Of a DNA stretch of 39,117 nt, positions 13,241 to 23,730 are shown one piece after another (the stretch's first letter is position 1; every line of letters begins with the position of its first letter). Where the stretch lies: the NCBI GenBank assembly GCA_943704415.1, contig CALSCO010001273.1, positions 1-39,117 on the forward strand. Direction: 5' to 3'. This DNA is from Parvularia atlantis (lineage: Eukaryota; Opisthokonta; Rotosphaerida). Made by a program: the position numbers and the translations under genes. The notes beneath the pieces are model-generated. The model had not been told where the DNA came from, ran no database searches, and saw only the letters and a program-made list of their open reading frames with translations.

Positions 13241-13756
13241 GCCGACGTCAAGGGGCAAACACACGGTGCCGCTCGCGCGCGCCCGCCCAGCACCCTTGGA
13301 GAAGGTCCGCGAAAGGCCGGTGTTCACCAGTGTTTTTTCGGGGTGATGTTGCGACTCTTGCGGAGCGTCCTGTGAGGTGGGCGCGCCGCCGCAGGAGCGG
13401 GGCACCAGAGATGGCGCAGTTGTGGGGAGGCCGTGGCCACGCCCGCCGGATTGGCACGCGGCCGGGCGCGCCCTGCGCGGTGGATGCCCGGGGCGCGGCG
13501 CCTGGAGCGGACGCGACGCGCGCCCGCCGTCCCGGTGGCGCGAAACGGCCCGCCTCCCCACTCACTTGGAACAGGCCCCGCCGGCGGGAATCCTGTGCAG
13601 TGCAATACGTCGGGCGGCCGCCGCGTGCCACCTGGCCGCGCGCGCCGCAACTGCAGTGCGGACTACTCTCGCGGGGCCGCGCTTTGCCGGGGCCCAATTC
13701 CCTCGCTCAACAACACTGAAAAAACAACGGGACCCGAAAGGTCGCCTGTCACACAG

Positions 13757-13828
13757 AATGCATGGCGGCGGGTGGGCGATGCGCGGGACCCGCAAGGCGG
13801 GTGATCGTGCATAATGCATGGCGGCGGG
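13757..13828 (+). repeat. Direct repeat of AATGCATGGCGGCGGG, 56 bases apart
   Basis: Identical 16-base copies lie at 13757-13772 and 13813-13828, about 165-240 bases upstream of the TATA box of the HAM1-like gene. Each contains the palindrome ATGCAT. They may be paired binding sites; this is inference from repetition and position. Confidence 0.6.
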
Positions 13829-13990
13829 CGCCCGCGCGGCTGACGTCTTTGTTGACGGTGGTCCTTGTTTACGCGCGGCTCAGCATGACGACACCGCGCC
13901 AGCTCGCTCCACCGCGCCAGCGATGCGCGCCTCGGCCTGCACGCGCACGGCGTCATCGACAGTCCCCCAGGGCGCGCGGACACTTCGCGC

Positions 13991-13996
13991 TATAAA
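13991..13996 (+). promoter_or_regulatory. TATA box of the HAM1-like gene
   Basis: TATAAA stands out in GC-rich sequence (GCGCTATAAAGGTGCG), 87 bases before the ATG at 14083. It is the only textbook TATA box I see in the window and suggests strong or regulated transcription. Confidence 0.65.
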
Positions 13997-14082
13997 GGTG
14001 CGCGGGGCTGCCCGGCCCCCCCGCGGATTGCCTTCCTCACCCTACCCCGCACGCAACAGCCCGCGCAACAGAGAACCCGCTC

Positions 14083-17000
14083 ATGGTCCAGGGCCGCTAC
14101 GACAACGTCGCCGCCAACGAGCTCGGCGTTCGCGAGCAGGACCGTCTGGCCATGCGTCTCGACAAGAAGGTCGCCATGACCGAGCCCGTCGGCGCCTCGA
14201 CCGTGCCCGTCGGCGCCTCGACCGTCCCCATCGGCGCCTCGACCGCGCCCGTCGTCAGCTCGACCGCGCCCATGGGCGCCTCATCGTGGTGCGTGCCCGC
14301 TCACCGTCGCCGCCGCCGCCATTGACCGTGCGCGCCACGGCGACGCAGGCAGCCCGTCTCGATCGGCCAGCAGGCGCCCGTCAGCATGGGCCAGCCGACA
14401 ATGATGGCGGTGCGCGCGTCGTGCTCGTTCGCCAACGATTGCTGACACGTCGCGCCGCGCAGCCCCAGGCGCCCATCGTGCCCGTCGCCGTCACCGGCGG
14501 CGCCGATCCCAACCTCGGCCGCGGCACCGGCTGGGGCACGGGCAAGTGGGGCCCGAACCACCCCGGCCCGGACGTCTTCCCGACCCAAAGCGCCCCGATC
14601 GCCAAGGCCCCGGCCTCGTCCTCGGCCATCCCGTTCACAACCCTGCCCGCCGGCACGTCGCCCACGACCGTCGGCCCGTCGTCGTCGTCGGCCGTGCACA
14701 CCAAGAAGGAGGGCTCGTGGTTCGATCGCCACTTCGGCCGCCATCATGGCACTAAGGCCGAGGGCACCGCCGGCACCGCCGCTGCCGGCCACAAGACCTC
14801 GCCCGGCGTGCGCTTCATGCCCACGCCCACGACGCACCTGCCCAAGCAGGCCGTGCCCGCCGCCCCGCTCGTCGCCCAGCCGACCATCGCTCCGGCCGTC
14901 GTCACCGCGCCCGTGCAGCGGACCGCGCCCGTCGCCAAGCCCGTGCAGGAGAACACGCTCGCGTTCCACTCGGAAGTCCCCGTCAATCGCGTCGGCGCCG
15001 TCTCGACCTCGCGCGCGACCGTCGTGCCGACCGTCGGCCAGCCCATGGTCCAGCCGACCGTCCAGCCGACCGTCCAGCCGACCGTCCAGCCGGCCGTCGC
15101 CCCGAGCAACATTGTCCACAAGCAGCTCCCGACCCAGCCCATCGGCGTCGCGCCGCAGCCCGTCGGCGTCGCCCCCGTCGTGCCGCCGGTCATGGCCGCC
15201 CCGACCGCGCCGATCATCATCCAGGGCCCGTTTCGCGCCGAGCCGCAGCAGCCGCCCGTGACACAGCAGCACATCCGCGACGTCAGCAAGCCCATGCCGT
15301 CCTCGACTTCGTCATTCCCGCTCAAGGACCTGCAAGACCAGCTGCACAAGAAGGAGCAGGAGCTCGCCAACATCCAGCGCCAGCGCGCCGAGCTCAACCA
15401 GCGCCTGATGCACCAGCAGCAGGAGCTCGGCCAGGAGATCCAGTCGAAAGACCAGCAGCAGCAGCAGCTCGAGCGCGAGATCCTCGAGGAGCAGCAGAAG
15501 CTGCAGCTTGAGCTCAACACGAAGGAGGGCGAGATGAAGAGCCTGCAGGATCAGATGCAGCAGCAGCGCACGTACCTCGAGCAGCAGCTGCAGCAGAAGG
15601 AGCGCGAGCAGCGCGAGCTCCAGCACAAGCTGCAGGAGAAGGACCAGCGCGCGCACCACCTCGAGGAGGAGCTCCAGCACCAGCAGTCGCACGAGCAGCA
15701 GCTTCTGCGCGAGAAGGAGCAAGAGTACGAGAGCCTGCAGACGGAGATGCGCAGCAAGGAGCGCGAGCAGCACGGCGTCCTCTCGAGCCTGCAGCAGCAG
15801 ATCTCGTCGATCCAGGGCGAGCTCCGCCAGCGCGACCAGCAGCTGCAACAGCTCAAGGACCAGCGCGAGCAGTTCCGCATTGAGCAGCAGCAGCTCCAGC
15901 AACAGCTCCAGCAGCAGCTCCAGCAGAAGGACCAGCAGCAGCACCAGCTCGAATACGAGCTCCAGCAGCAGCGCCAGCACGTGCAGCAGATCGTCAGCCA
16001 GAAGGAGATGGAGCAGCAGGCCCTCCAGCGCGAGCTCCAGGTCCTGCGCCAGCAGCAGCAGCAGCTCCAGTACCAGCAGCAGCAGGAGCACCAGCGCCTC
16101 CAGGAGCTGCTCCAGCGCAAGGACCAGCGCGAGCACGAGCTCGAGAACCAGCTGCGTACGAACCAGGAGGGCCTCCGCCGCGAGCTCCAGCAGAAGGACC
16201 GCGAGATCGCCGAGCTCACTCAGCGCCTTGGCGGCCGCGACCAGGAGTACTCCCAGCTGCGCATGCAGCTCGAGCAGCAGCAGTCGACTTACGAGGAGCG
16301 TCTGCGCCAGCAGGTGCCCGTGCAGCAGGTCCCGGCCGAGAGCTCGACCGGCTGGATGTGGGACTACTACCATCACAACATCGGTGCGCCGTCTCGTCTG
16401 CGCTGTCTCTTCGCGCTGACCCTCCGCTCGCGCCACAGACGACTCGCTGCCATTCAACGCCGACCGCTTCCGCACGGCCCTGAGCGAGTTCTCGAGCGTG
16501 GGCGTCAGCAACTTTGAGCTCCGCAACCTCCTGTTTGAGTTCAACACGCTCCTGCGCCAGACGCTCTCGGCCAACCTCATGTTCAGCGGCATCCCCAAGG
16601 AGCAGCAGACGCGCGGTGCGTCCGGTGCCAGCGGGGCGCGCCTCGTGCTGAGCGCGCGCGCCGCAGGCTTCAACGAGAAGGCTTTCATGCGCATCTTCGA
16701 CTACGAGCTCGACGACCAGAGCCGCAAGCTGCTCGCGATCCAGTGGCAGGACTTTTTCCGCCGCCTGCACTCGAGCAAGGTGCGCCTTTTGCGTTGCCTG
16801 GCCGTACTCACGCCGCCGTCGCCCTGTAGGACGTGCGCTGCGCCTTCAAGACCATGCTCTACCTGCTCGAGATGATCGGCGCGTCGAGCCAGGCGCACTG
16901 GGACCAGTCGATCCTCGAGTCGGTCTACGGCGTGCGCTCCACGTTCGAGCGCGAGCTGGTGCGTCGTGACTGCCTCGCCGTCGCACCCGTGCGCTCACAC

Positions 17001-19108
17001 CCACGCACAGGGCATCTCGGGCGTGAAGCTTGTCAACGCGCTCAAGGACGTGCACGCGCGCGCGCGCGAGGACACACACTTCTGGGAGGAGCTGGTCGTG
17101 CTCAAGTTCTTCGTCTACTACTCGCTGCGCGACCTGCAGTGGGTCGAGTCGGCTGGTGTGTGCCTCTGCCGCTCGTGCCTGCATGTGCGAGCGGCAACTC
17201 ACGGCCGCGCTCGCAGAGTTTGCCGACAGCGCCCTGGCCATGATCACGCGCTTCCGCCTTGTCGCGCACCGCCACGGCCAGACCATCTCGCGCGCGCTGC
17301 TCAAGTTCAACTTCGTCCTCGAGAAGCTTCGCCAGCGCGGCCTGTCGGTCTCGCAGCCACAGCCGCCGCAGCAGCAGCAGCGGGTGCGCGCGTGCGGCCG
17401 TGTTGTGCGCGCATGTGGTTCACCTTGAGACGCCGCAGGTCATGTCAAAGGAGCCCCAGGACATCTTCTACTACGAGCAGGGCCGCCCGACGCTCAAGCC
17501 CGACTTCCTCGAGCAGTTCCGGTGCGGCCCGCGTCGCGCTCTGCTGTCGCCGTGTCGAGCACTCACGCCCGCGCCGGCCGCAGGTCGCTGCTCATCCCGA
17601 CTGCGGCGCAGTTCCTCAGCAACCTCAAGACGCCGCGCGTGATCGGCTCGGACGAGTCGATGGACTACGAGGCGCGTGCCTGTGCGCGCGCGCGTGTGCG
17701 CGGCCGCCGTGTGCTGAGCCTCGGCCCCGTGTCGCAGATCGATAACATCATTTTCAAGGGCACCGGCGTCGGCTTTGACAAGGTCACGATCGACACGATC
17801 GCGCTCGAGAGCGTCGACCCGAGCATGCAGATGGGCGAGCAGCATGCGACCATCGCTGTCACGTTCTCGGGTGTCATGGCCTCACTCGACCAGGTCAAGT
17901 TTGCCTACCGCCGCAAGAAGGCATGTTCTTGCGCGCGCGCGCAACATGCGACTCTGCGTGTGCTAACCGCGCCGCCGCTCGCCGCCCAGCTCGGCCAGAT
18001 GGAGGACCGCGGCTTCATGGAGGTCGCGCTGCGTGGCTCGGACCTGTGCATCGAGATGGAGCTCAAGCCATGCACGACCATGGGCAACAACCTGTTCAGT
18101 GTGCAGCGCGTGCGCGCTGACGTCTCCGAGATCTACTTTGAGAACGCGACCAACGACGTGCAGGGGTGCGTGAGTGCGCCGCGGCCTGGTGCGTGCGCGG
18201 GCTGACCCCGGGAGGGCAGCCTTGCGCAGTCGTTTAAGCCCGTGATCGAGATCAAGGTCCGCCGCGCTGTGCAGCAGGCGCTTGAGGACATCTTCTACCG
18301 CATCATCGACCACGTGCGTCTGCTGCGTCTGTTTGACGCCGACGTGGCCTAACTCTGGCGGCGCAGGTTGACGGTATCTTGATCAACGAGTACAAGTGGC
18401 AGATCTCGTCCAACACGATGCAGAAGCTCGAGAGCTACGAGCAGAACACGCTCTACGGCAAGGGCGGGTGCGTGCACCCGCTGCGCCTGCGCCGCTGCGT
18501 CGCCTCATGCGGCGTCGCGCGCAGCATCAACGAGCAGGCCTTCCAGCAGCAGTCGAACATCGGCCAGCCGCAGTCGTTTGGCCAGCAGTCGGGTGTGGGC
18601 CAGTGGGACGTCGGCCAGCAGTCGGGCAGCCAGTCGTCGCTGCGCAAGAAGGACGTCGGCCAGCAGTCGTTTGGCCAGCAGTCATCGGATGTGGGCCAGC
18701 AGTCGTTTGGTCAACAGTCGGGCATCGGCCAGCAGCAGTCGTTCGGCCAGCAGCAGTCGTTCGGCCAGCAGCAGTCGTTCGGCCAGCAGCCGGGCATCAG
18801 CCAGCAGCAGCAGTCGTTCGGCCAGCAGCCGGGCATCAGCCAGCAGCAGCAGTCGTTTGGCAAGGGCGGCGCCGACACAGGCTATGTCTACCACAAGGGC
18901 CAGCAGACCGAGCTCAGCCAGGCCAGTTCGTTCAAGGAGCAGCAGCAGACAACCGAGTGGCAGCAGTCCGAGGATCGCTCCGGCTCGTCGCGCTTCAACG
19001 AGGGCCACGCGCGCACGGGCCTGCTCGGCGAGCCGCAGTGCGTTCCGTGCGCGTCTACGTCCGCTCGCACGCTGACCTCGACCGGCCCCGCCCGCGCGCA
19101 GCTTCTGA
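14083..19108 (+). CDS. HAM1-like protein with Gln-rich coiled coil and QSFG-repeat tail
   Basis: Sixteen exons: 14083-14288, 14349-14409, 14463-16383, 16439-16615, 16667-16779, 16830-16958, 17011-17155, 17217-17383, 17439-17521, 17584-17671, 17738-17920, 17990-18165, 18220-18313, 18367-18467, 18525-19037, 19102-19108. They total 1387 residues. Order: GASTVPV repeats (about 35-68), a Pro/Val-rich linker with four QPTV repeats, a Gln/Glu coiled coil (about 375-706), a helical region (about 730-1010), then a stretch (about 1030-1210) with VKFAYRRKK and MEDRGFMEVALRG. The last stretch matches the fungal HAM1-like C-terminal domain, thought to have a BPI/TULIP-like lipid-binding fold. The tail is a Gln-rich QQSFG repeat. 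Family function is poorly known; lipid handling is inference. Introns at 17672 and 17921 use GC donors; the first of these has an alternative GT solution. Confidence 0.7.
14188..14285 (+). repeat. Seven-residue GASTVPV coding repeats
   Basis: In-frame imperfect 21-base repeats encode PVGASTV, PVGASTV, PIGASTA and similar units near the N-terminus of the HAM1-like protein. They resemble short slippage-prone linkers. Confidence 0.7.
15049..15096 (+). repeat. Four tandem 12-base repeats encoding QPTV
   Basis: The unit GTCCAGCCGACC is repeated about four times without a frame change in the linker of the HAM1-like protein, the last unit with a substitution giving QPAV. Confidence 0.75.
18550..18870 (+). 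repeat. Gln-rich QQQSFG coding repeats
   Basis: Repeats of CAGCAGTCGTTCGGC encode QQSFG, mixed with PGISQQQ units. This is the low-complexity, prion-like C-terminal tail of the HAM1-like protein. Confidence 0.85.
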
Positions 19109-19165
19109 GCGGCCGGCCTTTGCCGTCTCTTGTTTCTCTTGTGTTGTGTGTGTGAAACGCTCAGC

Positions 19166-19170
19166 ATAAA
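19166..19170 (+). terminator. Possible polyadenylation signal of the HAM1-like gene
   Basis: ATAAA in the context CAGCATAAAGTAAACC, 58 bases after the stop codon, in an otherwise GC-rich gap between convergent genes. This is weak evidence based on motif and position. Confidence 0.4.
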
Positions 19171-19246
19171 GTAAACCTTTTCGTGGCGCCAGCGCGGAAA
19201 GAAACAAAGAGAGAGGAGAGAGAAGACAGCGGCACCGGGTCGCCGC

Positions 19247-21603
19247 TCAGTCGAACGTGATCGGCCCCTCATCTTTCTTCTTGTTGTTGTCGTACGGCCG
19301 GCACAAGAAGTAGCTGCGCACGGTGCGGGCGGCGTCAGCAACGTTGGTCAGGCGCACCGCCCTCGCAGACGCACAGCGCCGCCAGCACGATCACGCCGAG
19401 CATGACAAAGATGTAAATCGTGTAGATGTAGTGCAACCCGCGCATGTTGTTGATCTGCGTGCGCGCACACCGTGAGCCCCACGGCAACGCGCGCGAGTCG
19501 ATGCGCGCACCTGGACCGTGAAGGTTGCCGAGACGGCCGTGAAGCGCACGTAGTCGGCGAACGCCACGGCGCACATCTGCACCACGGCCAACGAGCCCGT
19601 CAGGAACAGCCACGTGTTGAACAGGAGCGAGTTCATGAGCGTGTTGTGCAGCTGCAGCCGCCGACGCTCAGCGGCAACCTGCAGGCGCGCGCGGCACGGC
19701 ACGGACGCACCTCGAGCGTGTACAGCGTGAAGAATACGAAGCGAACGCCAAGCTTGACGCTCCCCTTGAGCACGCACAGCAGCAGGTAGAACGCAAAGAT
19801 GCTGCGGGCGGCGCGGCGTGAGGGAGGCGGGCGAAGCGAGAGTCGGCTCAGGGCGCGCACCCGTACGCCGCGGGCCCCGCAAACGGCGCCTTGTCAAGCG
19901 CCTGGAACATTGAGCTTAGCAGGGGGATGATCGCGGGCTGGCCGAGCGAGACGGGCACCTTTGCGGCGCCCGCGTCAGGCACCGAGCCAATCAGCGGCGG
20001 CGGGCGCACACCTGAGCGAGAATGAACTGCAGCAGCCACATGATGGAGAGGCTGATGCTGATGATGCCGAGGAACAGCCGGAACCACTGCACGTGTGCGC
20101 GCCGTGCGTTCAGGCCATATGCCCCTCGAACCGACGCGCGAGCGCGCGCATCACACCTGCCAGATGATGTTGCCACCCTGCTTCTGGTACGACTCCTCCA
20201 CAAGCTTGTAGTCGCTCTCGAGCAGGTACACCTGCGCCTGGTACTCCTTGGCGCGTGCCTCAGCCTTGCGGATGAGCTTGCGCTTCTTCGACTGCTCGGC
20301 GTCCTCCTTGAGCTTCTTAATCTCCTTGCCCTCGCTCAGCAGCTTGCGCGCGCGCTGGCCAACGATGTGCTTGAGCTTGGTGTACTCGGTCAGCCGGATC
20401 GGGCGTGGGCGGTGGATGAAGCCCTGGATGTAGTCCTGCGGGCGCTCGTTGTGAGGCGACAGGCGCGCCACAGCGCAGCACGCGCGCACCAGCGGCACGG
20501 CGATCAGTCCCACGCCGCCGAAGAAGACGAGCGCGACCCAGCCAAACAGGTTCACGATGGCGATGATGTACACGATCGGCGACACGCGGATGCTGCGCGC
20601 CCGCGGCCGGGTCAGCGGAGGCGCGTGCGAGCTGCGTCCAGCGAAGACAGCGTGCCTGATGCTGCGCGTGAAGGACGTGCACAGGGGTTCGCCGTTCAGG
20701 CTCAGCGCGCAGTACGCCGGGTTGGACACGTCCGCGGTGAAGTCGACCAGCGGCGCCTGGGCGAAGTTTGTGAGGCGGCAGGACGCGGCGGCGGCGGCGG
20801 CGGCGGGCCGCGCACCGACAGCACGGTCAGCGGCAGGTCGACGTAGCCGAAGAACCAGTAGCAGACGATGATGATGATCGCGGCGATGATGATGAGCGGC
20901 GTGACCCACGCGAACGCGTAGCAGGCCTGGGCGGGCGCGCGTGGGCACAGGGCGATCACGTGAGCGCGCACGCGGCCGCACCTGGTAGCGCCACGTCTGC
21001 TTGCTGTCGTCCTCCGACAGGCCCTCGTAGTAGAAGTAGGCGAAGGGCAGGATGCCGAAGAAGAGGACGATGCTAATGAGATAGAAGGCGTACTCGAGCT
21101 CGCGCATCGGGAACAGCCCCTGCGCGTTGATCTGCCCGGCTTGCGTGGCCACGTCGAGCGGCATGAGCAGCACGTTGGCGCAGGCGACGACTGTGCGCGT
21201 CTTGCGCGTGAGCGTGGCCTCCGTGCGCCCTCCGCACGTGCGCCGCACCGATGCTGAGGATCACGACGATCTTCGGGAACCACGCGACGTTCTGCGCGCA
21301 CGTGACCGACCATCAGCCGCCCGCTCACGCGTCGACGCAGCAGCAGTAGCAGCGGCGGCGCACCCGGTCCTCGGGGTGCTGGAAGTACACGACAAAGTAC
21401 ACGGCGCCGACGATCATCGCCTAAAAGTCGCGCGCCGCGTGCCGTCAGCGCGGGAGGTCGCCGTGCGCGCCGTGCGCCGCGCACGATGAACGCGACGACC
21501 GTCGTGACGACGAGCACGATGTCGGCCGCGTTGAGTGTCGACACTGGGGCGGGCGCGGTGGGCGGCGCCGTGAGCGAGGCGTGAGCTGTGCGGAGCACGC
21601 ACT
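19247..21603 (-). CDS. LMBR1/LMBD-like multi-pass membrane protein
   Basis: The A of the start codon is 21603, and the TG follows a 59-base intron at 21543-21542. Further exons are 21485-21543, 21364-21420, 21249-21291, 20982-21190, 20816-20926, 20656-20756, 20490-20592, 20157-20435, 20012-20086, 19861-19958, 19711-19801, 19511-19651, 19375-19454 and 19247-19313. They total 504 residues, the usual family length. Family signatures are the start MSTLNAADIVLVV, then [30 protein letters not shown] and FYYEGLSEDDSKQTW. About nine membrane helices are visible, with a large cytosolic helical loop (LSEGKEIKKLKEDAEQSKKR). Members include LMBD1, which acts in lysosomal cobalamin export; the substrate here is unknown. 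One intron uses a GC donor (20655) and one an AAG acceptor (19959). Confidence 0.85.
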
Positions 21604-21693
21604 CTGTACGCTGTCCTCTGTCCTTCCGTCCACACAATAACTGCTACGGAACTGCGCAGGCGTGGTAGCGGCAGCCGGTAGAATTTGAACAGT
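21604..21693. promoter_or_regulatory. Divergent promoter region between LMBR1-like and polyQ genes
   Basis: Ninety bases lie between the split start codon of the LMBR1-like gene and the ATG at 21694. It is less GC-rich than its surroundings (CACACAATAACTGC, GAATTTGAACAG) and must hold the 5' untranslated part of the LMBR1-like transcript as well. No TATA box is seen. Confidence 0.5.
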
Positions 21694-21818
21694 ATGGGCG
21701 ATCCGTTCGCGGGCGCGGGCGTCGACGCGTCCGTCTCGGCCGAGCTGCTGCTGCTGGCGGACGACGCGGCGCTGGACGCCGACGTGCCGCTCGTGGCCGA
21801 CGACGACGCCAAGCAGCA

Positions 21819-21851
<33 letters not shown>

Positions 21852-22219
21852 GGGGCAGCGGGGGCACGACAGGCACAACAGCGACGACGAGATCGACCCC
21901 GCGTTGCTCTTCATCAACGTCGACGGGATCGATGGCACCCCGGCCGACAGCGACCGCTACGTGCTCAAGGCCTTCGCAGGGCCGGCCGGCGCCGACACCG
22001 ACGACGAGGCGCCACCGTCGCCCGTGCAGGTGCTCGCGCAGCCGCTGCCACCGAGCCAGCGCCGGGTGTGTCGACGAGGCGTGCCTGACGACGACGGCGC
22101 GCACTGACGCCGCGCATCGCGCAGAGCCGGCTGACGGTGCCGGGCGCGAGCGAGGGCAATGGCGGCGAGGTGCGTTTGGGGACTGTGGAGGGACACCGGA
22201 CCGCTCACGTCGCGCGCCT

Positions 22220-22256
<37 letters not shown>

Positions 22257-23685
22257 CCGCGGGAAGATCATCCGCCAGCGCTCGTCCCGCGACGACTCGT
22301 CGCCGCCGTCCACGACCGACGCGGCCAGCGGCAGCGACAGCGCGGGCGCGGACGGCGGCAGCGGCGGCGGCGCCGGTGGGTCCGGCGGCGAGCAGATGCA
22401 GGTCAACGGGGCGCCGGCTGCCACCGATCTGGCTGCCAAGCCCAAGCGCAAGGTCGTACGGCAGCGCAGCGCGTCCAACCCGGAGATCACGACCATCCCG
22501 AGCGGGCCGGGCAGCAGCGGCAGCCTGCACGCGCCGGGGCCGGTCGACCAGGTGCGGCGCGCTTGCTTGCGCCTCCTGTTGCGTATGACCTGACACGCGC
22601 CGCGCAGCTGCCAAACGCCAACTCGTTCGTGAGCCTGCACGACGTGCGAGCGCTGCGTCTGGCTGCCGCCAGCTAGTGCTCACGCGCGCCCCCCGGGCGC
22701 CCTGCAGCTCAAGGACCAGCTGCTGGAGCCGCTCACGGGCGCGGTGCCGGTCATCTTCGAACCAGAGGGGCAGTGGGATGACTCGCTGCTCGTGAACGAC
22801 GAGCGCTCAAGTGCGTTGCGCGCGCACGCATGCTGGTGCACGCTGAGCGCGCGCAGTCGCGTCGGCCTCGCCGCACGAGGACGACCACACGCGCGAAATG
22901 TTTGGGATGTACAGCACGCGTGAGCTCAAGGGTGCGCCTGACCCGCGCTGCTGCGCACGCATGCTCACGCTGTCGCGCAGACGCAGCGCTGTACGGCGAC
23001 GCGGCCGGCGGCAGCAGCTACCTGCACGTCCAGGCACAGCCGCCGCTGCACGTCGACCCCGTGCGCGCCGTTTGCTGCTGTGCTGCGTGCCCCCCCGGTC
23101 CTCATGCACCGGCACGCGCAGGCGCAGTACCCGTCGCTCATGCGCGCGTGGAACTCGCCGCCGCAGCCGCCGCTGCAACGGGGTGCTCGCGATGGGCGGG
23201 TGCAGCGGCTGCCGTCGCCCGACAGCACGCTCGTGACCGGGCGGTACTTTGCGATGCCGCCGGGCGCTCCGCTGGGCCTGGGCACGGACGCAGCCGGGGC
23301 CAGCCTGCTGCCCGAGGACGAGGGGCAGCGGCATGTGCGGCGGTCGCGGTCGATGGGCGGGCACCCGGAGGAGATCGCGCGGCTGATGTTCAATCCGGCA
23401 ATCCTCACGAGCGCGCCGGGCACGCTGCCCACGGCCGCGTCGCTCGTGGCGAACCACCCCCTGCCCAGCTTCCCCGCGCAGCTCACGCCGACCTTCGCGG
23501 CCGTGCCGCCGCAGCAGCGCACGATCCTGCCGCGGCTGTCGCTCGGGAGCAACACGGGCAGCCCGGGCTCGAACGCGAGCAGCCCGAAGAGCGCGACCGG
23601 GGCGCTGGCCGCGGCCGCATCGCGCCGCTGGACGTTTGTCGACGCGACGAAGAGCATCGTCACGGGGCGCAAGGGGTCCAAGTGA
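21694..23685 (+). CDS. Low-complexity polyQ protein with RxRS motifs, unrecognised
   Basis: Eight exons: 21694-22065, 22125-22169, 22225-22551, 22608-22643, 22708-22810, 22857-22931, 22981-23060, 23122-23685. They join in frame to 533 residues. I recognise no domain. Visible features are an acidic N-terminus with a Gln run, a second run of ten Gln (residues 140-149), and three basic serine sites: RQRSSRD, RQRSASNP (218-225) and RRSRSMGG. The second site sits next to PKRKVV, a possible nuclear signal, and fits the 14-3-3 mode I pattern RSxSxP. The second half is rich in Ser, Pro and Ala with short hydrophobic patches. No membrane helix or signal peptide is seen. The composition suggests a disordered regulatory or adaptor protein under AGC-type kinase control, which is inference. 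Its stop lies 45 bases before the next ATG on the same strand. Confidence 0.7.
21812..21850 (+). repeat. CAG repeat encoding polyglutamine
   Basis: A near-pure CAG run (with GAG near its start) in exon 1 of the polyQ gene. A second pure run of ten CAG begins exon 3 at 22225. Confidence 0.9.
22225..22254 (+). repeat. Ten CAG triplets at an intron-exon border
   Basis: The repeat starts directly after an AAAG acceptor. Because every CAG is itself a possible acceptor, splicing into different repeats would add or drop glutamines without changing frame. Confidence 0.8.
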
Positions 23686-23730
23686 CGCGCCGCGAAGGTT
23701 TTGCGTGTATTCGGCGCTCATTGCGGAGAG

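Larger units (their letters stand above)
13241..14082. other. Intergenic region upstream of the HAM1-like gene
   Basis: About 840 bases without a gene I can support. It contains the undefined 5' end of the WD40 gene on the minus strand, a GC-rich middle, two copies of a 16-base repeat, and a TATA box close to the HAM1-like gene. The segment after the TATA box ends in a C/A-rich leader before the ATG at 14083. Confidence 0.5.

Noticed and set aside
13024-13815. Overlapping plus- and minus-strand frames in the 13.0-13.8 kb region
   Set aside because: Repeated Arg/Gly/Ala strings without family signal or introns. Treated as intergenic.
15312-16694. Long minus-strand open frame of leucine- and alanine-rich sequence
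   Set aside because: It is the antisense of the CAG/GAG-rich coiled-coil exon, where the reverse frame reads CTG/CTC as leucine. No introns or family signal of its own.
17672-17737. GC donor at 17672 in the HAM1-like gene counted as certain
   Set aside because: A GT donor a little further on, giving extra residues ARACARAR, also keeps the frame. It is listed as probable only and carries less weight than the other GC donors.
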